Assembly: GCF_015679325.1 (NCBI RefSeq)
Contig: NZ_JADPVI010000001.1
Coordinates: 434,001 to 498,000, forward strand
Direction: 5' to 3'
Source: Kaistella gelatinilytica
GTDB lineage: Bacteria > Bacteroidota > Bacteroidia > Flavobacteriales > Weeksellaceae
DNA: 64,000 nucleotides
Below are positions 1 through 7,689 of the stretch, piece after piece; position 1 is the stretch's first letter; the number at the start of each line of letters is the position of its first letter. The translations under genes were made by a program, and so were the position numbers. The notes beneath the pieces are model-generated. The model searched no databases and was not told the DNA's origin. It saw nothing but the letters and a program-made list of their open reading frames with translations.

Positions 1-477
1 GAAGAAGATCCGGATTTAATTAATGCGGGAAAACAAACCATAACCACGCTTCCGGGAGCATCGTTTTTTGATTCTGCTTTCAGTTTTGGAATGATCAGAA
101 GTAAAAAAGTTGATCTCACCATTCTTGGTGCGATGGAAGTTTCGGAAAAAGGAGATATCGCCAACTGGAAAATTCCGGGAAAAATGGTGAAAGGAATGGG
201 TGGCGCGATGGATCTTGTAGCTTCTGCAGAAAATATTATCGTGGCAATGATGCACGTGAACAAAGCCGGAGAAAGCAAAATATTGAAGAATTGTACGCTT
301 CCTTTAACGGGAGTTGGTTGTGTGAAGAAAGTGGTGACAGAAATGGCTGTTTTAGAAGTAACGCCAAATGGATTCAAACTTTTGGAAAGAGCACCCGGAG
401 TTTCCGTTGAAGATATTATAAAATCAACAGAAGCCGACTTAATTATCGAAGGAGAGATCCCCGAAATGCAATTCTAA
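1..477 (+). CDS. scoB: 3-oxoacid CoA-transferase subunit B (C-terminal part, 5' end outside window)
   Basis: The open frame runs in from base 1 and encodes the last 158 residues of a family I CoA-transferase beta subunit. It would move CoA from succinyl-CoA to a 3-oxoacid such as acetoacetate, as a cytoplasmic heterodimer or heterotetramer with subunit A. Visible family signatures are the stretch LPGASFFDSAFSFGMIR, the block around WKIPGKMVKGMGGAMDLV, and the conserved C-terminal part with CTLPLTGVGCV. The active-site glutamate and the start lie upstream of the window. A methionine at base 91 is in frame but is internal, because the family match continues upstream of it. A terminator hairpin follows about 25 bp after the stop. 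Confidence 0.9.
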   Translation, partial: EEDPDLINAGKQTITTLPGASFFDSAFSFGMIRSKKVDLTILGAMEVSEKGDIANWKIPGKMVKGMGGAMDLVASAENIIVAMMHVNKAGESKILKNCTLPLTGVGCVKKVVTEMAVLEVTPNGFKLLERAPGVSVEDIIKSTEADLIIEGEIPEMQF

Positions 478-502
478 CCAGATAGATCTACTTATCATAC
501 AA

Positions 503-533
503 AAATCCTTTTCAAAACTGAAAAGGATTTTTT
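503..533 (+). terminator. Rho-independent terminator after scoB
   Basis: AATCCTTTTC, loop AAAACT, GAAAAGGATT, then a T run. It is a 10-bp perfect stem about 25 bp after the scoB stop codon. Confidence 0.8.
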
Positions 534-664
534 GCGAGAACTTTCTCGCGTTGCTTTTTCAAATTAAGTAAATTCAAAAAGTAAAAATCTATGTGATTTA
601 AAATCTTTTAGAAATTATTTTACTTAAATTCACAGTCAAGCTGAACTTGTTGCAATATTTTAAA

Positions 665-1408
665 TTATTTCAAAATCTCCTTCAAAAACATCATCGTGTG
701 ATTCCAGGCTCTTTTCGCCATCACTGCATTATAATCCGGTGATTCTGGATTGGTAAAAGTATGTTTTGAATTCGCGTAAGTGATAACTTGCCAATCCGCT
801 TTTCCTTCCTTCATTTCTGCGACCAAAGCGTTGTAATTATCCTGAGTTACGCCTTCATCATCTGCACCATTTTCAACTAACATTTTTATGGAGATCATTT
901 CGTTTTTTCTCGAGGCATCTTTTCCTAAACCTCCATGAATAGAAACAACACCTACAACCGGCATTTTTCCCCGCGCCACTTCCAAAGCTCCTGTTCCGCC
1001 AAAACAGTAACCGATCACCGCAATTTTTTCAGGATTTGCACCGCTTTTTTTCAATTGTTCCAGCGCCAAAGAAATTCTTTTCTGGTAAGCTTCAAAGTTT
1101 TGTTTGTAAGAACCAGCGATTTTTCCGGCAGATGGATAATCAGTTGGATTATTTCCTACTCCATATATATCGGCGATAAAGGCGATGTAACCAGCTTTTT
1201 CTAATTCTTCAGCGGCCATCTTTGCCTCCTTATCAATTCCCATCCAAGCGGGTAAGATCAAAACTCCGGGAAGTTTCTTTCCTGCATTTGAAGTGACTAA
1301 ACCACTTAATTTTTGAGCGCCGTCCTGGTAAGAAACGCTCTTCAGTTTTTGCCCGAATAGTGTTCCTGATGCCATAAAAATCGCTGCTAAAAATACATTA
1401 CGTATCAT
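665..1408 (-). CDS. Secreted dienelactone hydrolase family protein
   Basis: This 247-residue alpha/beta hydrolase starts with a signal peptide (about residues 1-19, cleavage after TLFGQ), so it is predicted to be exported. The core shows the dienelactone hydrolase pattern: an oxyanion region (LPAWMGID), the nucleophile elbow GYCFGG with cysteine in the serine position near residue 134, an acidic residue in NGADDEGV near 181, and a histidine in NSKHTFTNP near 213. The substrate cannot be told from sequence; members cleave small lactones or esters. It is a single-gene unit convergent with scoB. The next gene, a cupin, is divergent, so the 230-bp gap at 1409-1638 carries both promoters. Confidence 0.8.
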   Translation of the reverse strand: MIRNVFLAAIFMASGTLFGQKLKSVSYQDGAQKLSGLVTSNAGKKLPGVLILPAWMGIDKEAKMAAEELEKAGYIAFIADIYGVGNNPTDYPSAGKIAGSYKQNFEAYQKRISLALEQLKKSGANPEKIAVIGYCFGGTGALEVARGKMPVVGVVSIHGGLGKDASRKNEMISIKMLVENGADDEGVTQDNYNALVAEMKEGKADWQVITYANSKHTFTNPESPDYNAVMAKRAWNHTMMFLKEILK

Positions 1409-1543
1409 ATTATTTATTTTTTATTGCTGTAAAAGTACATACAAACTCATTTATATCGATGACCAAAAATAAAATCATGTCGATTGATATTTTTAATAAT
1501 AAAATCACAAAGATTTTCATTTCGAAAAAGTCATGCTCTAATT

Positions 1544-1574
1544 TTTGATTTCTAAATTTAAAGATTTAATTTTG
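1544..1574 (+). promoter_or_regulatory. Bacteroidota-type promoter of the cupin gene
   Basis: TTTG at 1544-1547, 19 nt, then TAATTTTG at 1567-1574. This is a full match to the -33/-7 consensus (TTTG, TAnnTTTG). It leaves a leader of about 60 nt before the ATG at 1639. Confidence 0.65.
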
Positions 1575-1638
1575 TTCTGATCGAAGTTGTAATTTATTTA
1601 CTTTCCTTCTCATTAAGTTTTTTAAAAATTAATAAAAT

Positions 1639-1998
1639 ATGTCAAAATATAAAATTCAAAAATCACCTTTCATCGTTCCCACAACTGACGGAAAACTTAT
1701 TGAAGAGATCTGGGGAAATTCCACTGATAATTCTAATATTTCGATTGCTCACATGGTTGCACCGCCAAAATGGAGCGAACCTTCTCAAACGCCAGAATTT
1801 GATGAATTCACCTATATTATTAAAGGAAAAAAGCAATTTGAAATCGACGGAGAAATCGTCATTTTAGAAACCGGACAAAGTATTCTCATTCAAAAAGGAG
1901 CTAGAGTGAAATATAGCAATCCGTTTGAAGATCCATGCGATTATTTAGCAATTTGTCTCCCTGCATTTTCTATGGATCTGGTAAACAGGGAAGAATAA
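1639..1998 (+). CDS. Cupin domain protein
   Basis: A 119-residue single-domain cupin. The beta-barrel motif region is visible in EFDEFTYIIKGKKQFEIDGE followed by GQSILIQKGARVKYSNP, which corresponds to cupin motifs 1 and 2. Metal-binding residues are unusual: motif 1 has acidic residues (EFDEFTYI) instead of the usual HxH, and motif 2 lacks an obvious histidine. It may therefore be a non-metal or sugar/amine-binding cupin, similar to ethanolamine-utilisation-type cupins. There is no signal peptide, so it should be cytoplasmic. It is transcribed alone from the promoter at 1544-1574 and is convergent with the HAD gene. The function is not known. Confidence 0.7.
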   Translation: MSKYKIQKSPFIVPTTDGKLIEEIWGNSTDNSNISIAHMVAPPKWSEPSQTPEFDEFTYIIKGKKQFEIDGEIVILETGQSILIQKGARVKYSNPFEDPCDYLAICLPAFSMDLVNREE

Positions 1999-2094
1999 AA
2001 CTTTGCTGTCATTCAGAATGAAGCAAATCGGAGTGATAAATTTCCTAGTATAATGAGTTTGGGCAAAGTGTTCTTTAAAATCTACCAACAGCGC

Positions 2095-2706
2095 TTAAAA
2101 TTCCACGCCCAATTCCTTCAGTTCTTTTTCTAAATCGGTATCTTCTTTAATATGAATACAGATAAATCCTAAGGATTTGGCTACTATTATATTTTGGGAA
2201 TTATCATCGATGAATACTGATTCTTCTGCTTTAATCTGATACCGGTTTAACAGAACCTCCCAAATTTTTGGATCTGGTTTAATCAATTTTTCTGTACCTG
2301 AAACCACAATTTTATCTTGAAATATTTTAAAGAAATCATACTTTTCCAACGCAAAAGGAAAAGTTTCTGCGGACCAGTTTGTTAAACCGAAAAGTTCATA
2401 TTTTGAATGCTCCAGTTTCCGTAAAACGGCAACGTTATGAGGAATATCCGACTTTAGCATGGTCGTCCAGTTGTCATAATAAGCACGAATTTCCTTTTCC
2501 CATTCCGGATGTTTTGCTACCTGAATTTCGGTTCCTTCTGCTAAAGTTCTGCCACGATCCTGCTCTGAATTCCATTCATCAGTGACGATGTTTTTCAGAA
2601 AATGTTCCATCTTTTCATCATCATTAAAATGTTCCTTGAAATAATAACGCGGATTCCAATCCATTACCACGCCACCGAAATCGAATATAATATTTTTAAT
2701 GCTCAT
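2095..2706 (-). CDS. HAD family phosphatase (HAD-IA, YihX-like)
   Basis: A 203-residue HAD superfamily hydrolase. Motif I is IIFDFGGVVMDWNP (the subfamily form in which the second Asp is replaced by Gly). Motif II is LTNWS, motif III lysine is in KLIKPDPKIW, and motif IV is FIDDNSQNI. The helical cap lies between motifs I and II (about residues 15-85). The family hydrolyses phosphate from small metabolites such as sugar phosphates; the exact substrate is not predictable. It lies 10 bp downstream of the NhaC gene on the same strand, so the two are probably co-transcribed. The start overlaps no other gene. Confidence 0.8.
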   Translation of the reverse strand: MSIKNIIFDFGGVVMDWNPRYYFKEHFNDDEKMEHFLKNIVTDEWNSEQDRGRTLAEGTEIQVAKHPEWEKEIRAYYDNWTTMLKSDIPHNVAVLRKLEHSKYELFGLTNWSAETFPFALEKYDFFKIFQDKIVVSGTEKLIKPDPKIWEVLLNRYQIKAEESVFIDDNSQNIIVAKSLGFICIHIKEDTDLEKELKELGVEF

Positions 2707-2716
2707 TAATTTTCAT

Positions 2717-4030
2717 TTAAATTGTTGACTTATTAAGCGTGAATTTTTTAGTATTTCTAAATATAATTGAAGCCAGAGTAATCACCAAAATGAGATGCAG
2801 ATAAAAAGAGTTCAGAACCAAATCGGTGTAACTCATTTTAAAATTACTCAAAGAGATCAAAAGTAAAATTTGGGCACCGTAAGGAATGATACCCTGAACA
2901 TAACAAGCGAATATATCAAGTACAGAAGCGCTTTCCTGGGGTTTCAATTCATATTTATCGGTAATTTCTTTAGAGACTTTTCCGGAGATTAAGATAGCGA
3001 TCGTATTGTTAGCAACGCAAAAATTTGCAACACTTACCAAACCGCCAATTCCCAATAAAGCAGTTTTTTTCGAACTGATTATTTTGCTGATATTTTTTAA
3101 TAAAAAGTTAATTCCACCCGCTTTTTCAACCAGTGCTGCTAAACCACCTGTTAGAAGAGAAAGTAAAAAGATTTCGGTCATACTTGTAAAACCTTCGTAG
3201 GTATTCTTTGCAAATTCCATCACGCCAAAGGTTCCGTAACCCATTCCTAAAACTCCGGCGAAAAGCAATCCTGAAAACAGGACTACAAAAACATTAATAC
3301 CAATGATAGAAAGCGTAATAACTAGTAAATAAGGGAGAATCAAGATGAAATTAAAATCCTTTTGTTCCATTACAACCGAGCTTGGTTCCTGATTAAATCC
3401 CATAGCAACTAAAATAATAACGGCAATTATAGCGGCTGGTAACGCAAGTTTAAAATTGACTCTGAATTTATCTTTCATGGCACAACCCATACTTTGAGTC
3501 GCCGCAATCGTGGTATCGGAAATTACGGAAAGATTATCGCCGAACATGGCTCCCGAAAGCAAAGCCGCACCAATTAAACCCAGCGGAGAACCACTTTTTT
3601 CCGCCAAATCAATTACGATCGGTCCTAAGGTAACAATCGAACCAACTGAAGTCCCGGAAGCGAAAGAAAGAAAAGACGCAATCACAAAAATTCCGACCGG
3701 GAAATAAGCTGCCGAGATATAATTTAAACCTAAATTAACAATCGTATCAACACTTCCGGTTGCTTTTGAAACCGTGGCAAATGCGCCTGCTAAAAGATAA
3801 ATAATACACATGGTCAATATTTTACCATCGCCACATCCTTTTAGAAAAGTATCGATTTTCTCGTTCACTTTACCTTTAAGTAAAATAAAGGCGAATACAA
3901 TTCCAATTAAAGCTGCGACAGGAGAGGGCAAGGCGTAAAAATCCTGATTATATATTCCCGCTCCCAAGAACACAAAAACGAAGATCAGTAAGGGAATTAT
4001 GGAGGTAAAAGAGCCATTTGTTTTAGTCAT
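2717..4030 (-). CDS. Na+/H+ antiporter NhaC family protein
   Basis: A 437-residue polytopic inner-membrane protein with about 11-12 hydrophobic segments. The first is in SIIPLLIFVFVFLGAGIY and the last near HLILVITLASIIF. The conserved core SFASGTSVGSIVTLGPIVIDLA and the later GDNLSVISDTTIAA are typical of the NhaC/PF03553 family, which exchanges Na+ (or malate/lactate in MleN-type members) for protons. It is followed after 10 bp by the HAD phosphatase. Transport specificity cannot be decided from sequence. Confidence 0.85.
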   Translation of the reverse strand: MTKTNGSFTSIIPLLIFVFVFLGAGIYNQDFYALPSPVAALIGIVFAFILLKGKVNEKIDTFLKGCGDGKILTMCIIYLLAGAFATVSKATGSVDTIVNLGLNYISAAYFPVGIFVIASFLSFASGTSVGSIVTLGPIVIDLAEKSGSPLGLIGAALLSGAMFGDNLSVISDTTIAATQSMGCAMKDKFRVNFKLALPAAIIAVIILVAMGFNQEPSSVVMEQKDFNFILILPYLLVITLSIIGINVFVVLFSGLLFAGVLGMGYGTFGVMEFAKNTYEGFTSMTEIFLLSLLTGGLAALVEKAGGINFLLKNISKIISSKKTALLGIGGLVSVANFCVANNTIAILISGKVSKEITDKYELKPQESASVLDIFACYVQGIIPYGAQILLLISLSNFKMSYTDLVLNSFYLHLILVITLASIIFRNTKKFTLNKSTI

Positions 4031-4123
4031 GTTGCAAAACTAAGCTTCAAAATATCAAAATGCAAAAAGTTGATGATGAAAGAATGATCTGTAAAGATTT
4101 TTAGCTCAAAATGGAAACCTCCA

Positions 4124-4558
4124 TTAAAATTCACCTTTATAAAACTCATATTTTCCATCAATAAACTTTGCGGAAATATGTTGCAAACCATTGCTTAAAA
4201 TAATCTCTTCCGCAAGTAAGACCGAATTATATCTTGCCGTTTGCTCAAATGTTTTTTCGGTGAGTTTAATTTCCGGCGCTTTGCACTCCACTAAAATTTT
4301 TGCTGTAGTTTTTTCGGTCACGAGCAAGTCAATTCTCTTTGTTGTACCGTTTAAAATCAATTTTTTTTCCAGAATTAATGAAGACAGATTTCGGCTTTTA
4401 ATAAAGTGAAAATAATGCACCCAATGTTGTCGTACCCATTCTTCCGGCGTTAACAGGAACCAGGATTTACGCACCACATCATAAATAAAAAACTTATCTT
4501 TGTCTCTCTTGATTTGAAAGACAAAATCCTCATTAAAATTCAGTTTCGGAAGTTCCAT
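4124..4558 (-). CDS. Type I restriction enzyme R-subunit N-terminal-like (HSDR_N_2) protein
   Basis: A 144-residue stand-alone protein with a PD-(D/E)xK nuclease-like fold. The core shows IDLLVTEKTTAKILVECKAP, with Asp and the ExK pair (E-C-K) in the expected order, followed by helix LTEKTFEQTARYN. Proteins of this family in Bacteroidota occur next to holA and are not linked to modification genes; no hsdM or hsdS is nearby, so restriction activity is not implied. The start codon is 2 bp from the divergent holA start. A candidate minus-strand -7 box lies inside holA (4584-4591). Confidence 0.75.
   Translation of the reverse strand: MELPKLNFNEDFVFQIKRDKDKFFIYDVVRKSWFLLTPEEWVRQHWVHYFHFIKSRNLSSLILEKKLILNGTTKRIDLLVTEKTTAKILVECKAPEIKLTEKTFEQTARYNSVLLAEEIILSNGLQHISAKFIDGKYEFYKGEF
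4495..4502 (+). promoter_or_regulatory. Candidate holA -7 box embedded in the divergent gene
   Basis: TATCTTTG on the + strand fits TAnnTTTG and lies 58 bp before the holA ATG, inside the first codons of the divergent nuclease-like gene. No clear -33 TTG is present. Confidence 0.35.
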
Positions 4559-4560
4559 TT

Positions 4561-5598
4561 ATGAAAGAATTAGATTTAATCCTCAAAAATATTAAAAATA
4601 AAGAGCTTTTGCCTATTTATTTTTTTCATGGTGAAGAACCTTACTTTATGGATGTTGCTTTGAAATCTTTTGAAAATGATTATTTAGAAGAAGACGAGAA
4701 AGCTTTTAATCAAACCGTCGTTTACGGAAAAGACACCAATTATTCCGACGTTCTTTCTTTGGCGCGACAATTTCCCATGATGGGAGATAAACAGGTCATT
4801 ATTTTGCGGGAAGCTCAGGAAATTAAAATGACTGATAAAGAAGCTGAAGCGCTAAAGGTTTATTCTGAAAATCCTGTCGAATCAACGCTTTTGGTCATCG
4901 CGCACAAGTACAAAAAAGTAGATGCTCGAAAAAGTTTTGCCAAAAATCTCACAAAAAGTAAAATGCTTTTCCTCAGTGATAAAGTCAAGGATTACGAAGT
5001 GGCAAAATGGATCTCGGGCGAAATGATCAAGTTGGGTTTGAAAAGTAAACCTCATATTCCTGTTTTGCTTTCAGAGTATTTGGGTACTGATCTGTCTAGA
5101 ATTTCAAATGAGTTGCAAAAACTCAAAATGATTTTAAAGGAAGGCGAACTGATTGACGAGAAGATCATCGAAACCCATATTGGGATCAGCAAAGATTTCA
5201 ATATTTTCGAACTCATCAAAGCTTTAGGTAAGAAAGATTCGACTAATTCTTTTAGAATAGCTCATTTTTTAGGTAAATCACCTAAACAAAATTCTTTTCC
5301 GATGATGATGGGGAATTTGTATAATTTCTTTTCAAATTTGGTTATTTTCCATACAATGAAGGGAGAATCGCCTCAAAATCAAGCTTCTTCGATGGGAATA
5401 AATCCTTATTTTATTAAAGATTTCGCCGAAGCTGCGCGTTTTTACAACCTTAAACATTGCACCAGAATTATATCCATTTTGCGCGAGATGGATCTTAAAA
5501 GTAAGGGGTTAGGCGCTGTAAACATGACGGAAAGTGAATTGTTAAAAGAGATGGTGTATAAAGTTCTGCATGTTGATCAATACAAAGTGAAGCTTTAA
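4561..5598 (+). CDS. holA: DNA polymerase III subunit delta
   Basis: A 345-residue clamp-loader delta subunit, which opens the DnaN ring to load it at primed sites. The N-terminus IYFFHGEEPYFMDVALKSF is the characteristic start of domain I, followed by VYGKDT, ARQFPMMGDKQVIILREAQ and the region LVIAHKYKKVDARKSFAK. The C-terminal helical domain carries ISNELQKLKMIL and the conserved QNSFPMMMGNLYNFFSNLVIFH. The length is usual for the family. The start at 4561 is 2 bp from the divergent nuclease-like gene start. The encoded clamp gene dnaN is also in this window (53172). Confidence 0.9.
   Translation: MKELDLILKNIKNKELLPIYFFHGEEPYFMDVALKSFENDYLEEDEKAFNQTVVYGKDTNYSDVLSLARQFPMMGDKQVIILREAQEIKMTDKEAEALKVYSENPVESTLLVIAHKYKKVDARKSFAKNLTKSKMLFLSDKVKDYEVAKWISGEMIKLGLKSKPHIPVLLSEYLGTDLSRISNELQKLKMILKEGELIDEKIIETHIGISKDFNIFELIKALGKKDSTNSFRIAHFLGKSPKQNSFPMMMGNLYNFFSNLVIFHTMKGESPQNQASSMGINPYFIKDFAEAARFYNLKHCTRIISILREMDLKSKGLGAVNMTESELLKEMVYKVLHVDQYKVKL
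4584..4591 (-). promoter_or_regulatory. Candidate -7 box of the nuclease-like gene inside holA
   Basis: The + strand reads CAAAAATA, which is TATTTTTG on the minus strand (TAnnTTTG). It is 26 bp upstream of the divergent start at 4558 and inside holA codons 8-11. Confidence 0.3.
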
Positions 5599-5903
5599 TT
5601 TTTCTTTATTTTTGGGCGACTTTATACGCCTTCTCTCGTCATCATTGACGACACTTTTTTTTTCCACTTCATTGCACAAAAAGAGCTCCACTCAGGTCGG
5701 GTCTTAAGTAGTGCATAAAATTAAGATGGGCAATCATCTTAATTTGCAAGAAATTTAAAAAGATTTATTTCACTATTTCCAATTCACTTTTGGAATAGAT
5801 ATTTTTAGTCATTGACAAAATTCATCGGCAAAAACTTCTTTACCCCAAAATAAATCACGATTTTTGACAACTCAAAATTGTATCTCAACTTTAACCTTAA
5901 TTA
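5599..5903. other. Intergenic region with a 10-bp hairpin
   Basis: There is no credible gene between holA and trxB. A perfect 10-bp inverted repeat, AAATTAAGAT (5718-5727) and ATCTTAATTT (5736-5745) with an 8-nt loop, is present but not followed by a T run. It may be a weak terminator for holA or a regulatory hairpin. Confidence 0.5.
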
Positions 5904-6845
5904 ATGGAAGAAAATATTTTAGAATGTGTCATCGTAGGTTCCGGTCCAGCCGGTTTTACAGCTGCAATTTACGCCGCAAGAGCCGACTTGAAACCAGAAT
6001 TATATACCGGACTTGAACCAGGTGGACAATTAACAACCACCACAGAAGTTGATAATTTCCCGGGATATCCGAATGGAGTTACTGGTCCTGAAATGATGAT
6101 GGATCTTCAAAAACAAGCCGAACGTTTCGAGACAAAAGTTCATTACGAAATGATCACCAAAGCCGAATTTTCTACTGAGGTTGGTGGAAATCATAAATTA
6201 TGGGCAGGGAATAAAGAAATTGTAGCAAAATCTGTCATTATTTCTACTGGAGCAACTGCAAAATATTTAGGTTTAGATGACGAAAAGAAATATTCGGGAG
6301 GCGGCGTTTCTGCCTGTGCAACCTGCGACGGCTTTTTCTACAAAGGAAAAGATGTTGTGGTTGTCGGAGCTGGAGATACTGCTGCTGAAGAAGCTACTTA
6401 TTTAGCAAAGCTGGTCAATAAAGTGACGATCCTTGTTCGTAAAGATTATATGAGAGCTTCAAAAGCGATGATCCACAGAGTAAGCAATACTCCAAATATT
6501 GAGGTGAGATTTAACCATGAATTAATTGGTATTGAAGGTGAAAATTCTTTGGTTGAAAGAGCGGTTGTCATTAATAACCAAACTCAGGAAACTTCAAAGA
6601 TAGACGTTCACGGGATTTTTATCGCAATTGGTCATAAACCTAATACAGAAATTTTCAAAGATCAGATTACTCTAGACGATAACGGTTATATCAATACCAT
6701 TCCCGGGACTTCAAAGACCAATTTACCTGGTGTTTTTGCTGTTGGAGATGTTCAGGACAGTCATTACAGACAAGCAATTACTGCAGCCGGAAGCGGTTGT
6801 ATGGGTGCGATGGATGCAGAAAAATATTTGGGAGAATTGGTTTAA
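5904..6845 (+). CDS. trxB: Thioredoxin-disulfide reductase
   Basis: A 313-residue flavoprotein that reduces oxidised thioredoxin with NADPH in the cytoplasm. The N-terminal FAD-binding motif VGSGPAGFTAA (about residues 11-21) and the GQLTTTTEVDNFPG segment are typical. The redox-active pair is Cys138-Ala-Thr-Cys141. The NADPH-binding motif VGAGDTAAEE (154-163) is followed by RKDYMRAS, which carries the basic residues that contact the NADPH phosphate. The C-terminal FAD motif GVFAVGDVQD is present. Length and residues are standard for the low-Mr class. It appears to be a single-gene unit. Confidence 0.95.
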   Translation: MEENILECVIVGSGPAGFTAAIYAARADLKPELYTGLEPGGQLTTTTEVDNFPGYPNGVTGPEMMMDLQKQAERFETKVHYEMITKAEFSTEVGGNHKLWAGNKEIVAKSVIISTGATAKYLGLDDEKKYSGGGVSACATCDGFFYKGKDVVVVGAGDTAAEEATYLAKLVNKVTILVRKDYMRASKAMIHRVSNTPNIEVRFNHELIGIEGENSLVERAVVINNQTQETSKIDVHGIFIAIGHKPNTEIFKDQITLDDNGYINTIPGTSKTNLPGVFAVGDVQDSHYRQAITAAGSGCMGAMDAEKYLGELV

Positions 6846-6851
6846 TAGTTT

Positions 6852-6892
6852 GAAAGAGCCAAGTTAAAAGTAAAAAGAGCCAGGTTAAAATA
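6852..6892. repeat. Tandem AAGAGCCAAG-type intergenic repeat, copy 1
   Basis: Two units resembling AAAGAGCCAAGTTAAAAGTA and AAAGAGCCAGGTTAAAATA follow trxB. A second pair with the same core is at 31096-31138, so this is a dispersed low-complexity element. Confidence 0.6.
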
Positions 6893-6929
6893 ATTCGAAA
6901 TATATCAGGTTAGTTTTAAAAAGTAGACG

Positions 6930-6959
6930 TTGGGTAAACGTTCCAATAAATTAAATTTG
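6930..6959 (+). promoter_or_regulatory. Promoter of crcB
   Basis: TTG at 6930-6932, 19 nt, TAAATTTG at 6952-6959. The start codon at 6972 is only 12 bp after the -7 box, so the leader should be very short. Confidence 0.6.
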
Positions 6960-6971
6960 TCTTAAGCGAAA

Positions 6972-7337
6972 GTGAAAAACTTAATCTATATATTTATCGG
7001 TGGCGGATTAGGAAGCGTTTTGCGTTTCCTAATTTCTAATTATACTCAAAAGCTTTGGAACATTAATACGTTTCCAATGGGGACTTTTGTAGTGAATTTG
7101 ATTGGATGTTTTTTGATCGGAGTTCTGACTTCCTATTTTATCAAAGTAGATAATTACCTCAAATTTCTTTTAATAACAGGCTTTTGTGGTGGATTTACAA
7201 CATTCTCCACGTTCTCCGCGGAAAATTATTCTTTATGGCAAAATGGCAACTATTCGATCTTATTAATTTACATTTTTTTAAGTATAGTTGTAGGTTTATT
7301 AGCTGTTTACTTGGGTTTACAAGTTGCTAAAAATTAA
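6972..7337 (+). CDS. crcB: Fluoride channel CrcB (Fluc)
   Basis: A 121-residue, four-helix membrane protein of the Fluc/CrcB family, which exports fluoride as a dual-topology dimer. Family signatures are the N-terminal GGGLGSVLRFLIS, the central PMGTFVVNLIGCFLIG (with the conserved Asn) and GFCGGFTTFSTFS, which carries the Phe-box and pore-lining Thr/Ser. The start codon is GTG at 6972; no ATG in frame gives a better start. I looked for a fluoride riboswitch in the 126 bp upstream and did not recognise one. A Bacteroidota promoter is at 6930-6959. Confidence 0.9.
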   Translation: MKNLIYIFIGGGLGSVLRFLISNYTQKLWNINTFPMGTFVVNLIGCFLIGVLTSYFIKVDNYLKFLLITGFCGGFTTFSTFSAENYSLWQNGNYSILLIYIFLSIVVGLLAVYLGLQVAKN

Positions 7338-7383
7338 TTTTTCCTTTGATAATGAAGGTTTTAAAACTTTTTTGCAAAAATAA

Positions 7384-7415
7384 TTTGGTCAATGTATAAA
7401 AGGTCTTTATATTTG
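7384..7415 (+). promoter_or_regulatory. Promoter of tRNA-Ser
   Basis: TTTG at 7384-7387, 20 nt, TATATTTG at 7408-7415, which is a full consensus match ending 30 bp before the tRNA. Confidence 0.7.
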
Positions 7416-7445
7416 CACCACTGAAAAAGAGAAATCTATTTCATT

Positions 7446-7530
7446 GGAGAACTGGCAGAGTGGTCGATTGCGGCAGTCTTGAAAACTGTTGACTGTAACA
7501 GGTCCTGGGGTTCGAATCCCTAGTTCTCCG
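7446..7530 (+). tRNA. tRNA-Ser (UGA)
   Basis: The 85-nt sequence folds with acceptor stem GGAGAAC/GTTCTCC and discriminator G. The anticodon arm is CAGTC-TTGAAAA-CTG with anticodon TGA. A long variable arm (class II) fits serine, and the T arm reads GGGGTTCGAATCCC. CCA is not encoded. It is flanked by its own promoter and terminator, so it forms a monocistronic unit. Confidence 0.95.
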
Positions 7531-7539
7531 CGAAAGCAA

Positions 7540-7570
7540 AGCCCTAAACAATATGTTTAGGGCTTTTTTT
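7540..7570 (+). terminator. Terminator after tRNA-Ser
   Basis: AGCCCTAAAC, loop AATAT, GTTTAGGGCT, then TTTTTT. It is a perfect 10-bp stem starting 10 bp after the tRNA. Confidence 0.85.
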
Positions 7571-7689
7571 GTGATCATTTTTCTTTTACTTCAAAAAAAT
7601 TGGATCAATTAAAATTACTGAAGTCTAATAACTTTAAAAATAATCTACGATTAATTTTTACAGTTTGCTGATATTTTAATATGAAAGCA

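Noticed and set aside
4124..4558. Type I restriction-modification system
   Set aside because: Only an HSDR_N-like domain is present; no methylase, specificity or helicase gene is nearby.
6846..6971. Possible fluoride riboswitch before crcB
   Set aside because: The conserved riboswitch bases were not recognised, and the promoter -7 box is only 12 bp before the start codon, leaving no room for an aptamer.
7507..7530. CCCTAG core in tRNA-Ser as a third copy of the response-regulator palindrome
   Set aside because: It is part of the T arm and acceptor stem of the tRNA and lacks the palindromic flanks.
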